From Chamaecrista fasciculata (taxonomy: Eukaryota; Streptophyta; Magnoliopsida; Fabales; Fabaceae): a stretch of 64,000 nucleotides of DNA. A program made the position numbers and the translations under genes. The DNA lies in contig QANZ01029088.1 in assembly GCA_003254925.1 (NCBI GenBank), positions 298,256 through 362,255 on the forward strand. Reading direction: 5' to 3'. The notes below the pieces were generated by a model, which made no database searches, was not told where the DNA came from, and saw nothing but the letters and a program-made list of their open reading frames with translations. Numbering within the stretch: position 1 is the stretch's first letter; the number at the start of each line of letters is the position of its first letter. Positions 54,568-64,000 of the stretch are shown here, piece by piece.

Positions 54568-54996
54568 GGGTAAATTACACTTTGGTACCCTGTGGTTTGA
54601 CCCTATTTCACTTTGGTACCCTGTGGTTTGAAACTTAACACTTTGGTACCCTGTGGTATTCTCCATTAACACTTTGGTACCCTTTGGAGCTATTTTGTAA
54701 TTTTAACCATAACAAATTTTGCAAAAATTACATAATGACCCCAAAAAATTTTCAAAAAATTACAAATAGGTCCCTGGATACATATTATATAGGGACTAAA
54801 ATGAAAAATTTAAAATTATTTTGGGGTCAATATGTAATTTTTGTAAAATTTATTATGGTTAAAATTACAAAATAGCTCCAAAGGGTACCAAAGTGTTAAT
54901 GGAGAATACCACAGGGTACCAAAGTGTCAAGTTTCAAACCACAGGGTACCAAAGTGAAATAGGGTCAAACCACAGGGTACCAAAGTGTAATTTACC
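54568..54996. mobile_element. Inverted-repeat element (20287 family)
   Basis: GGGTAAATTACACTTTGGTA on the left mirrors TACCAAAGTGTAATTTACC on the right. The arms hold repeats of CACTTTGGTACCCTGTGGTT. It follows a run of T, as the 20287 copy follows a run of A. Confidence 0.85.
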
Positions 54997-55592
54997 TTTT
55001 TCTTATCTTGAATTTGGTCCTCTATCTTTACTTCAAGTCTCAAATCAGTCATATATCTTTTTTTCTCAGTTTTGATCTCATATGTTTTGAAAAACTCTCA
55101 CCATTAGTCTTCCGTCCATTTTAAATTACAGTTTAATCTTGAAAACTTCAAATCCCTTTTCCCTGACTATCCAAATGAAAGTGAAAGAACATCCTGAAGA
55201 TTCTCAAACATTACATCTTGGTCCATAGTCCATGAAGTCTTCATGAAATGGAATAAAAATACAAAAACAACACAAATTAAAGCAAATGACAGAGGGACTA
55301 ACACTGAAACGCAGAAAATTTAAAACCCACAGGAAAATGCTCCAAACTTGTCGAAAAACGTATAAAAATCGTCGATAAACTCAAGAATTCATCCAAAAAC
55401 CCTCCAATAATATTTTTTGTAGTGTATAATATTAAATATGAGTAATATTTTAATATTTTTAGAAGAAAGCTCATAGCTGGTTTCCATTATTTTCCTGTCT
55501 TAGAAAGCTCCTCTCAGTTCCCAAAAGAAAAAATGAGAGGAAAATAGACCCATTAAAAGGAAATCAAGGAATAATTGATCTTAATAAATAAA

Positions 55593-56331
55593 GGGAAAAA
55601 TGTAACAAGACCCCTTAAACTTTAGGTCATTTGGAAGTAGGTCCTTAAACTATCAATTTTGAAAATTAAATCCTTAAACTTTGAAGGTTTAGTTATTAGA
55701 TCTTTCCATCCATTTTTTCACTAACGATGTTAATTACTATTACAATAAATTACACTTTGGTACCCTATGGTTTGGCCATATTCTACTTTGGTACCCTATA
55801 GTTTAAAAAGTGACATTCTGGTATCCTGTGGTATTCTCTATTAACATTTTGATACCCTGAGCTTTAATTTCGTTAGAAATTTAATAGAAATTGGCATTTT
55901 TTGGGCTATTTCGTAATTTTAACCATAATAAATTTTACAAAAATTACATATTGACCTCTCAATATTTTCAAAAAATTATAAATAGGTCTCTAGATACATA
56001 TTATCTAGGGACTAAAATGAAAACTATAAAAACTTTTTGGGGTCAAAACATAATATTTGAAAAATACAGGACATAATATAGAATTACAAAATAGTTTCAA
56101 TTCTGGAAAAAAATTATGCAATCTAGTCCTATTAAGATCTAAAATTGTGTTTTTAAGGGCTATTTTAAAAATATTTAAATATTTATGGGCATTTTAGTAA
56201 TTTCAACATCTTTTTCTTAGCCTTTTATCTCCCAAAGATGGTTAAAATTCCTGCATTAAATATTTACGAAGTAGTTTAAGGACCTACTTCCAAATGACGC
56301 AAAGTTTAAGGGTTCTTCTTACATTTTCCCC
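55593..56331. mobile_element. Mutator-like element with 9-bp target duplication and a nested element
   Basis: The ends GGGAAAAATGTAACAAGACC and TTCTTCTTACATTTTCCCC are inverted with small gaps. They are flanked by ATAAATAAA (55584-55592 and 56332-56340). From about 55746 the interior holds a part of the 54568 family (AAATTACACTTTGGTACCC), so one element has inserted into another. Confidence 0.85.
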
Positions 56332-56551
56332 ATAAATAAATTATAACTTCAAGTTCATCCACCCTGAAACACTGTTTGAAAAACAAAATAAGTAACAACT
56401 AACAAGCAGTTTTAGATCAGCATTACCCTACTCAGTAAAATGAACTAATTAATCTCGAGAGACAAACAGAAATCCTCAATCTGTTTAGGGACAAAAGAAG
56501 CAAAAGGCAAATGAAACAAACAAGTGATAGAGGCAGAAATTAAAACCGTAC

Positions 56552-56665
56552 CTTGCCAAGTTAGAGGAAATTAGAGGAAGTAGAAGAGAGAGAGAAGTGA
56601 AAATTTGAAATTGCACAAGCTGATACTGTAGAGTATTGGGAGAATTGGCGCTAATAAATAAATAG
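56552..56665 (-). promoter_or_regulatory. Probable 5' leader exon and core promoter of arginase
   Basis: On minus a pyrimidine-rich stretch ends CTAACTTGGCAAG|GTACGG, a good donor at 56551-56550. The only acceptor preceding the arginase ATG (TTTATACAG, 53192) lacks an upstream exon nearer by. Joining them gives a leader intron of about 3.36 kb. The segment from GGCGCTAATAAATAAATAGG to the donor recurs diverged in both arms of the palindrome. The transcription start is not determined. Confidence 0.55.
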
Positions 56666-57338
56666 GAAAAGGCCACGGATCCTCTAGATTTGAGAAGTGT
56701 CAAGTCCTCTGTAATTAGACAAAAGTTTGTGGACAAAATTACAAAATTGCCATTTGACACTGTGCCTTTGAATTATTTTACCACTAATTTAGAAATTGGA
56801 TCCTCTAAATTTGGCTTTTCTAAAGTTGTTTGAATTTAAGCAAATTTCAGCCTTTAGATTTTTTATTCATCATTGAGATTGCACCACGTGACGACCTCAT
56901 TTTATGAGACACTTAATGAAACACTATGTTTTAGTGGGTTACTGAAAGGAGAGCTAATTACAAAGAAGTCATAGAGAGTTTAACTCTAAAGATTTAGAGT
57001 GGACTAATTTGCCTAAATGCAACAGATCCAAATTCAGGTGGGGTGGATAGGATTAATTAATAAATTAATGTTTAATTAATGAAAAGGATTTGGGTAGCCT
57101 AACAATCTTTTCCAGTTTACTTCAATAGGGCAACATTTTTATAAATAAAAATAAATTAGCCAAGTACTTTATGATTACTTTTGTAGAAAAATTAATCATT
57201 TACTGACTCAAATATATAATTTTATCTCCACATCTAAATTTTTTTAAACTAATTTTTATGTTTTACAAATATTTAAACTTTAGTCAATTCCTATACAAAC
57301 ATTATATTTCAGACTAGAGGTATTTAGAATTGAACTAA
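56666..57338. other. Intergenic, nothing recognised
   Basis: AT-rich DNA between the arginase leader and the first terminal repeat of the element at 57339. Confidence 0.45.
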
Positions 57339-58624
57339 GGGTCAGTTCGTTTGCGATTTTTATAAAATTTGTTTTGATTATAATCGTAGTGTGATTATAA
57401 TCAAAGTTGATTATTTTTGTAGTGGTGTTTGGATGATTGTTGATTATTTGGTGTAAAATTATTGAAATGGGTAAGTAATGATTGTGGTAGGTGGATAAAA
57501 AGTAAGGAAATTGATAAATTGTATAGGGGTATAAATGGAAGAAAAAGTTGGAAAAAGTAAGGTGTGATTTTATTATAATCAAAATGTGTTTGGATATGAT
57601 TGTTGCTTGAAAAAAAATCAAATATGTTACTGTTTGCCTTGAAAAGCGTGAAAACTTGATTATTTTCATGTGCAAGTGGGGGGTAATTATTTGATTTGGT
57701 GCACCGAATGAATTTTGGCCTATGTAATGGTGCACCAAAAGGACTAAAATGTACAATTTGTGCCCGACATTTGGTGCACCAGCGAAGAAAATGGTGCACC
57801 GTTTCGCAGTAGATGAGAGAGAAGGAAAAGCGCACGCGGACCCGAATTTTTTTTTCAATTTGGCATAAATCTCTCTCTCTCTCTCTCTCTCTTTTCAATT
57901 TGGCGCACCGTTTCAATTTGGCATACTACTCCTTCTCCCTCATCTTCGTTTTCTCTCTGCAATTCATTCAATCTCTATTCCTGCAAATTCAAATTAATGA
58001 ATTCAATTAAATTAATTAATGGATTCAATTATTTCTCTGCAATTCATTTCACCCATTTGCCATACCACTCCTTAGAAATGGGCTGAAGCAAAAACTCTCA
58101 GACTTTGAGAGTAAGTGAGTAACCCAACAATTTTATTTTCTCTCAACCACATTTTCTCACACACATTTTCAACCATCATCATCATCATCTGAAAAGAATG
58201 AAGGGGAGATTGTGCTGTTTCATGCTTATTCTACAAATATTGTGTTGGGTTTCTGCATCCAAGAGATTTTTTCCACCCATTCGGACGACGGAGGAAGAGA
58301 GAGAGAGGCGACGGGAGAGAGACGAGAGGGAAAGAGAACAAGAAAGTATGGCTAAAATATTAGTTTTAGTCCCAAATTATTTTAACAAATTAACAATTTA
58401 GCCCAATGTTGAGGTAAATGACTATTTTGCCCTTGTGATGGGTGATTGATTGTTTTAGAGTATAGGTAATTATAGGTATATGTATAGGGGTATAAGTGTA
58501 ATTGAATGTGTTTGATTATAAAAAAATCATGATTATAATTTGATCAGAAAAAAACGTAAACGAACACGCTTATTACGATTATAATCGTAATAGATTATAA
58601 TCAAAACGCAAACGAACTGGGCCT
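57339..58624. mobile_element. 1.29-kb non-autonomous DNA transposon, left palindrome arm
   Basis: The left end GGGTCAGTTCGTTTGCG and the right end CGCAAACGAACTGGGCC are inverted repeats, with TTATAATC-rich subterminal zones on both sides. The interior has GGTGCACC motifs, a (CT)n tract at about 57868-57893 and short open frames without recognisable domains. Confidence 0.8.
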
Positions 58625-58867
58625 AAATCAATTAGAATGAATTAAATGATCTAAACTAAGATAAAATCGAACCAAACTAATAGATGAATAGTTTAGATTA
58701 GACGTCATACAAACTTAATCAAATCGATAATACTTTTATTTTATTTTTTTCACCTCATAATTTCGTTGGATGACTCGTCACTAATCAAACACATAATATT
58801 GAATAGTGAGAAAATATTTATCATTTAAAAATTATGTACTAATTAATAATCTTAATTAAGAAGTAAA

Positions 58868-58945
58868 AATGTGAGATTGCAGAAGCTGATTAGATTAGAG
58901 TATTGGGAGAATTGGCGCTAATTAATAAATAGGAGGCCATGCACT
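58868..58945 (-). repeat. Diverged duplicate of the arginase leader/promoter (left arm)
   Basis: GAGTATTGGGAGAATTGGCG and CTAAT..AATAAATAGG match the arginase leader at 56620-56675 in the same orientation, with differences and small gaps. No arginase coding sequence follows. Confidence 0.75.
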
Positions 58946-59271
58946 ATTACAGTGTGAGTGTGAGTGTCAGACATTTTTGAAGTATGTTAATATGTTTACA
59001 GCTATCTTATCTTATCTTATCTGCACCACTTGCAATAGAAACGGCTAATGAATTCATTCAGCTCAAAATTCAAATAATATTAATACAAAATGCCATAAGC
59101 AAAGAAAACGTGCGTGCCATGGCGAGACAAAAGAGAAAACAAAATCTGATTAACTTGTACAGATGGCCTGCCTGGCCACCACTAACGTGTAAAATACCTA
59201 TTGCCTACATTCTACATATTTACAAAAGAAACAAAGCAAAATAATTACTACATCAGAAAACGCATGAAAAG

Positions 59272-59419
59272 GGGACCGGATCCTCTGCTGTCCAGCACAT
59301 GGTGCTGTGCGGCGAGGACCAGTCGCTGAGCGCCACGTGTGCGCCAATGTACACGTGGCGCTCGGCGATTGGTCCTCGCCGCACAGCACCATGTGCTGGA
59401 CAGCAGAGGATCCAGTCCC
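59272..59419. repeat. Central GC-rich imperfect hairpin of the palindrome
   Basis: A 148-base hairpin whose two halves differ at seven sites, all transitions, while the surrounding arms are identical. It is GC-rich (GGTGCTGTGCGGCGAGGACC) in AT-rich surroundings and looks like a small MITE that predates the large inverted duplication. Confidence 0.85.
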
Positions 59420-59745
59420 CTTTTCATGCGTTTTCTGATGTAGTAATTATTTTGCTTTGTTTCTTTTGTAAATATGTAGAATGTAGGCAATAGGTATTTT
59501 ACACGTTAGTGGTGGCCAGGCAGGCCATCTGTACAAGTTAATCAGATTTTGTTTTCTCTTTTGTCTCGCCATGGCACGCACGTTTTCTTTGCTTATGGCA
59601 TTTTGTATTAATATTATTTGAATTTTGAGCTGAATGAATTCATTAGCCGTTTCTATTGCAAGTGGTGCAGATAAGATAAGATAAGATAGCTGTAAACATA
59701 TTAACATACTTCAAAAATGTCTGACACTCACACTCACACTGTAAT

Positions 59746-59823
59746 AGTGCATGGCCTCCTATTTATTAATTAGCGCCAATTCTCCCAATACTCTAATCTA
59801 ATCAGCTTCTGCAATCTCACATT
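59746..59823 (+). repeat. Diverged duplicate of the arginase leader/promoter (right arm)
   Basis: Mirror image of 58868-58945, now facing right. The sequence is the exact reverse complement of the left-arm copy. Confidence 0.75.
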
Positions 59824-60066
59824 TTTACTTCTTAATTAAGATTATTAATTAGTACATAATTTTTAAATGATAAATATTTTCTCACTATTCAATATTATGT
59901 GTTTGATTAGTGACGAGTCATCCAACGAAATTATGAGGTGAAAAAAATAAAATAAAAGTATTATCGATTTGATTAAGTTTGTATGACGTCTAATCTAAAC
60001 TATTCATCTATTAGTTTGGTTCGATTTTATCTTAGTTTAGATCATTTAATTCATTCTAATTGATTT

Positions 60067-61226
60067 AGGCCCAGTTCGTTTGCGTTTTGATTATAATCTA
60101 TTACGATTATAATCGTAATAAGCGTGTTCGTTTACGTTTTTTTCTGATCAAATTATAATCATGATTTTTTTATAATCAAACACATTCAATTACACTTATA
60201 CCCCTATACATATACCTATAATTACCTATACTCTAAAACAATCAATCACCCATCACAAGGGCAAAATAGTCATTTACCTCAACATTGGGCTAAATTGTTA
60301 ATTTGTTAAAATAATTTGGGACTAAAACTAATATTTTAGCCATACTTTCTTGTTCTCTCTCCCTCTCGTCTCTCTCCCGTCGCCTCTCTCTCTCTTCCTC
60401 CGTCGTCCGAATGGGTGGAAAAAATCTCTTGGATGCAGAAACCCAACACAATATTTGTAGAATAAGCATGAAACAGCACAATCTCCCCTTCATTCTTTTC
60501 AGATGATGATGATGATGGTTGAAAATGTGTGTGAGAAAATGTGGTTGAGAGAAAATAAAATTGTTGGGTTACTCACTTACTCTCAAAGTCTGAGAGTTTT
60601 TGCTTCAGCCCATTTCTAAGGAGTGGTATGGCAAATGGGTGAAATGAATTGCAGAGAAATAATTGAATCCATTAATTAATTTAATTGAATTCATTAATTT
60701 GAATTTGCAGGAATAGAGATTGAATGAATTGCAGAGAGAAAACGAAGATGAGGGAGAAGGAGTAGTATGCCAAATTGAAACGGTGCGCCAAATTGAAAAG
60801 AGAGAGAGAGAGAGAGAGAGATTTATGCCAAATTGAAAAAAAAATTCGGGTCCGCGTGCGCTTTTCCTTCTCTCTCATCTACTGCGAAACGGTGCACCAT
60901 TTTCTTCGCTGGTGCACCAAATGTCGGGCACAAATTGTACATTTTAGTCCTTTTGGTGCACCATTACATAGGCCAAAATTCATTCGGTGCACCAAATCAA
61001 ATAATTACCCCCCACTTGCACATGAAAATAATCAAGTTTTCACGCTTTTCAAGGCAAACAGTAACATATTTGATTTTTTTTCAAGCAACAATCATATCCA
61101 AACACATTTTGATTATAATAAAATCACACCTTACTTTTTCCAACTTTTTCTTCCATTTATACCCCTATACAATTTATCAATTTCCTTACTTTTTATCCAC
61201 CTACCACAATCATTACATACCCATTT
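60067..61226. mobile_element. Mirror copy of the 57339 transposon, cut by the gap
   Basis: The reverse complement of 57464-58624. Its outer terminal repeat would fall at about 61352, inside the N gap. It is part of the palindrome, not a separate insertion. Confidence 0.9.
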
Positions 61227-61546
61227 NNNNNNNNNNNNNNNNNNNNNNNNNNNNNNNNNNNNNNNNNNNNNNNNNNNNNNNNNNNNNNNNNNNNNNNNNN
61301 NNNNNNNNNNNNNNNNNNNNNNNNNNNNNNNNNNNNNNNNNNNNNNNNNNNNNNNNNNNNNNNNNNNNNNNNNNNNNNNNNNNNNNNNNNNNNNNNNNNN
61401 NNNNNNNNNNNNNNNNNNNNNNNNNNNNNNNNNNNNNNNNNNNNNNNNNNNNNNNNNNNNNNNNNNNNNNNNNNNNNNNNNNNNNNNNNNNNNNNNNNNN
61501 NNNNNNNNNNNNNNNNNNNNNNNNNNNNNNNNNNNNNNNNNNNNNN
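61227..61546. other. Assembly gap (320 N)
   Basis: A run of N at the outer edge of the right palindrome arm. Sequence after it does not continue the symmetry. Confidence 0.99.
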
Positions 61547-61876
61547 GATAGGATATCCTATTTTATAAATCGGATATACCGGGTATCCGATATCCATTAT
61601 CCGCCAACTAATATAATTAAATGAAATTATTATTTATTTACATTTAAAATTTATTTTTTTTAAATAAAAAATTAAATATAGAATAACTAAAAATGATTAT
61701 ATAAAAAATATATATAAATCTAATTAATTAAATTTAAATATTTTTATATAAAATATTAAATTAGATGTAAAATATAAAAATTAAATAAGTAATAGGGTAT
61801 CGGATATCGGATATTTTTTTCGGACGGATACGGACGGATATCCTAACTTAGGATATAAATTGCCATCCCTACATGT
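61547..61876. mobile_element. MITE right part with GGATATCCTA-type repeats
   Basis: Repeated GGATAT/ATATCC motifs at both sides (CGGATATACCGGGTATCCGA on the left, GATATCGGATATTTTTTTCG and TATCCTAACTTAGGATATAA on the right) around an AT-rich core. The left terminus is lost in the gap. Confidence 0.65.
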
Positions 61877-62162
61877 GACCATCCTCTGCTTTACTTCTTT
61901 TCTTTTCTTTTTTTTATCCCTCCTTTACACTCGCGCCTCGTTCCCACCTCAAATTTCAAATTTCTATCTTCGATCGTCACCAACTTCTCTTCCCTAAACC
62001 GTAACACAACCATGACACGCCATACCAGCCGCCATCCATCCTCAGGAGAACGTCGTCTTCAGCGACAGTTTGTTCTTCTTCTCCTCCAAAGAAAGCATGT
62101 GGTCGATTCGTTTCTCCAGTACCAAAAATCGAGGTATATTATAGAATTTTAGAGTAGAAAAA
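61877..62162 (+). other. Possible truncated gene start
   Basis: A C/T-rich leader-like stretch is followed by an ATG at 62012 and a frame of about 46 codons, Arg/His-rich (MTRHTSRHPSSGERRLQRQF), that ends just before the Copia LTR. It could be the first exon of a gene interrupted by the element. I recognise no domain. Confidence 0.25.
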
Positions 62163-62348
62163 TGTGTATTATTATTTCAATAAAGCAGTTGTACAAGCAT
62201 ATGTATACAGAAAGTTGCTAACTCTATCTAAGCTACGAACTAACTCTACTTACTTACAAACTAACCCTGCTTGTGAACTGACTAATAATTACAACTTAAC
62301 TAAAAACAACAAACTACAACCAAAAATAATTAATTAAATATTTCTACA
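62163..62348 (-). mobile_element. 3' LTR of a minus-strand Copia element
   Basis: On minus it starts TGTAGAAATATTT and ends AATAATACACA (TG..CA). The polypurine tract GGAAAAGGGGGGGAGGGG abuts it (about 62349-62366), as expected for a 3' LTR of 186 bases. Confidence 0.85.
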
Positions 62349-62366
62349 CCCCTCCCCCCCTTTTCC

Positions 62367-64000
62367 TCAAGTTGAAAATTGGTTGTAATCTACCAAACTC
62401 AACTTGGAAATCAAATTAGGAAAACGAGCAACAATTGAAGGCTTAGTGAAGACATCAGCCAACTGAACCTTAGAAGCCTCTGTGTTTGAGGTTGGATAAG
62501 TTTAGCAATAGCTTAGGCCCATTTCAATTCATAAGCTGTAGAAGTGAGACTTCTATACTCAGCCTCTGCAAGCTTCGAGAGATGGTGCATTGTGTTGCAC
62601 TAAATTTTGATTAATGAGTTTTTAATCAATTAGTTATTTATTTGTTAATTAAATGAGATTAAGTTTTTTATAATGTCAAATATTTACTTCATCAATCTCA
62701 AGTCTGAAATTTGACTCCTAAAAGTGATTTGTTCACTTTATGCTTTTGCAAACAACTTTCCTTGTTTTTCGGCTTTTACCATTTTTGGAAAAAAATGTTG
62801 TACCGCACTTATTTCCTTTTGAGGAAACACTCCTCTGTTGTCTGTGTGATGCAGGAGCTGAAGTATAAAAAGGCAAAATGTCAACTACTCTGCTTATCAA
62901 CACTCTCAAGCAATTTGAAAAGACCAAAGCTACTGTGTTGAAGGTAATGAAATGTTGTGTGTTATCAGAACCAAAATATAGACGGTAAGGAAGCAGAAAA
63001 TATGAAAAGCTCCATCAAGCATTTAATGCAAGGCTAAAGTGAAGATTGGCAAAGATTTCGTGATGGACTCTATGCTCTGCTGATCAGAAGGAACGTTGCA
63101 CAATTGATCCGTTGAAGCTCTATCCCTAACGGCTACTTCCTCAAGTGTCTATATAAAGAAGAATCAGACCAAGAATTGAAGATAATGCCAAGCTAAACAT
63201 TCTATACACTCTTCTTTGTTCTCTTCATTCATTAGCTTAGTGCTAGCAGCCTTAGTGACTATTCTCTTAGTGAGAAAAACACATCCTCTTCTACTTGTTC
63301 TGTGTAGTTCTTAGAAGGCTATTCTAGCTTCCTGCGTTAAACCCTTTGGATGAGCCTTTGTGTTTGAGGCTGGATAGGTTTGACAATAGCTTAGAAAGCT
63401 TCTAGTGGGATATTGGATTGTGATTGCACTTGTGATCCATAAAACCGTGATCGGTGAACCTCGGAGATAAGGGTTAGCTCTTGTACTGGTTACCCAAAGT
63501 TTATAAAAACACTCTTGTTGTGTGCTTGAGGAGTGGACATAGCATCAGGTGCAAACTTGGTGTGAACCACTATATATGCTGGTGTGGTCTTCCTGAAACT
63601 CTTACCTCCTTATCTGTTATTTCCTAAATGTGTGTGATGCAGGAAATTCTTTTAAAGAAGTGTTTTGGTAAAAACTGAAAAGTTCGAAAATACTAATTCA
63701 CCCCCTCTTGGTTGTTTATTTGACTAACACATTGTTTCTTAGTTTTCCAGGAAACAAGACATTTTCCTAAGAAAACACAGAAACCAGTTATTGAACGCCT
63801 AGTACAGGGCATGAAGTCCAATCTATATCACAAAAGTCTTCAACATTCAATGAATTGTTAGTAGGATAAAATAAACCTTTTGCAGGCTATTGTTTAAGAT
63901 ACTTCAATACACGTAAAGCAGTCTCCCAGTGAACCTGATATGGTTCATGAACATACTGACTCAAATGTTGAGTAACAAAAGCAAGATCAGGGCGAGTGAA
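62367..64000 (-). mobile_element. Copia pol (reverse transcriptase/RNase H end), split by a solo LTR
   Basis: From the window end leftward the minus strand reads FTRPDLAFVTQHLSQYVHEP, ALRVLKYLK and SLNVEDFCDIDWTSCP; then, after the insertion, SLAEAEYRSLTSTAYELKWA, and finally LADVFTKPSIVARF to a stop at the polypurine tract. These are the usual C-terminal Copia RT/RNase H motifs. Stops and an internal deletion between ELKWA and LADVF show it is inactive. It continues beyond the window. Confidence 0.9.
62593..63729. mobile_element. Solo LTR (1137 bp) inside the Copia element
   Basis: It starts TGTTGCAC and ends GACTAACA, with a perfect 5-bp duplication CATTG at 62588-62592 and 63730-63734. 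Removing it joins the host reading frame. A TATATAAAG box near 63152 and an AATTCACCCCCTCTTGGTTG end resemble LTRs of the SIRE/Maximus type of Copia. No internal region is present. Confidence 0.93.

Larger units (their letters stand above)
57464..61226. repeat. Near-perfect 3.76-kb palindrome
   Basis: The symmetry centre is between 59345 and 59346; a base at x pairs with 118691-x. From 59276 outward to 57472 (left) and 59415 to 61219 (right) every stretch I compared is an exact reverse complement, including all open frames. Mismatches occur only within 69 bases of the centre and once near the outer end (A/T at about 57471/61220). The right arm runs into an N gap at 61227. Confidence 0.95.

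Noticed and set aside
60775..61624. Long open frames of about 260 codons on +
   Set aside because: Most of their length is the N gap read as X; the rest mirrors the left palindrome arm and has no domain.

Overview
The window is nuclear DNA from a eudicot plant. It is AT-rich, most genes have several short exons with GT-AG introns, and the products are plant-specific: plastid transketolase, kiwellins, a plant defensin, an F-box/PP2 protein, arginase and a PAD4 fragment. Nothing in the sequence fixes the species. Assembly gaps lie at 408-471 and 61227-61546, with one ambiguous base near 3894.

Layout. 0.8-9.2 kb: three full-length tandem kiwellin (ripening-related) genes on + plus a 5'-truncated copy, separated by a decayed Copia element, a CCGGTT-rich MITE and a 1.2-kb fold-back element. 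11.7-15.3 kb: a seven-exon plastid transketolase gene on -. 17.1-23.5 and 29.6-34.8 kb: a direct segmental duplication carrying RAD51C on -. The right copy (31653-34577, nine exons, 346 codons) is intact; the left copy (19118-23317) is broken at four sites. The interval between them holds Helitron helicase fragments, fold-back elements and a two-exon defensin gene (28998-29358, -). 36.1-43.9 kb: a 13-exon gene on - for the mitochondrial Kae1/Qri7/TsaD-type tRNA threonylcarbamoyl transferase (459 aa), with an element and a dead duplicate exon in its introns. 45.7-48.1 kb: a three-exon F-box/PP2 gene on -. 49.9-56.7 kb: a mitochondrial-type arginase on - (six coding exons, 339 aa) with a probable leader exon about 3.4 kb upstream; the leader intron holds several inverted-repeat elements and a GC-rich PAD4 fragment. 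57.46-61.23 kb: a nearly perfect palindrome with arms of about 1.88 kb running into a gap. 61.5-64 kb: a MITE, then a Copia element on - split by a 1.1-kb solo LTR with a clean CATTG target duplication.

The genes do not form a pathway. Common threads are local duplication followed by decay (kiwellin, RAD51C, arginase flanks, one exon of the threonylcarbamoyl transferase gene) and a very high density of inverted-repeat DNA elements, four of which show 9-10 bp target duplications typical of Mutator-like elements. Exon boundaries were set by hand from splice signals, reading frame and remembered family conservation; exon lengths sum to a whole number of codons for all five multi-exon genes given exon by exon.
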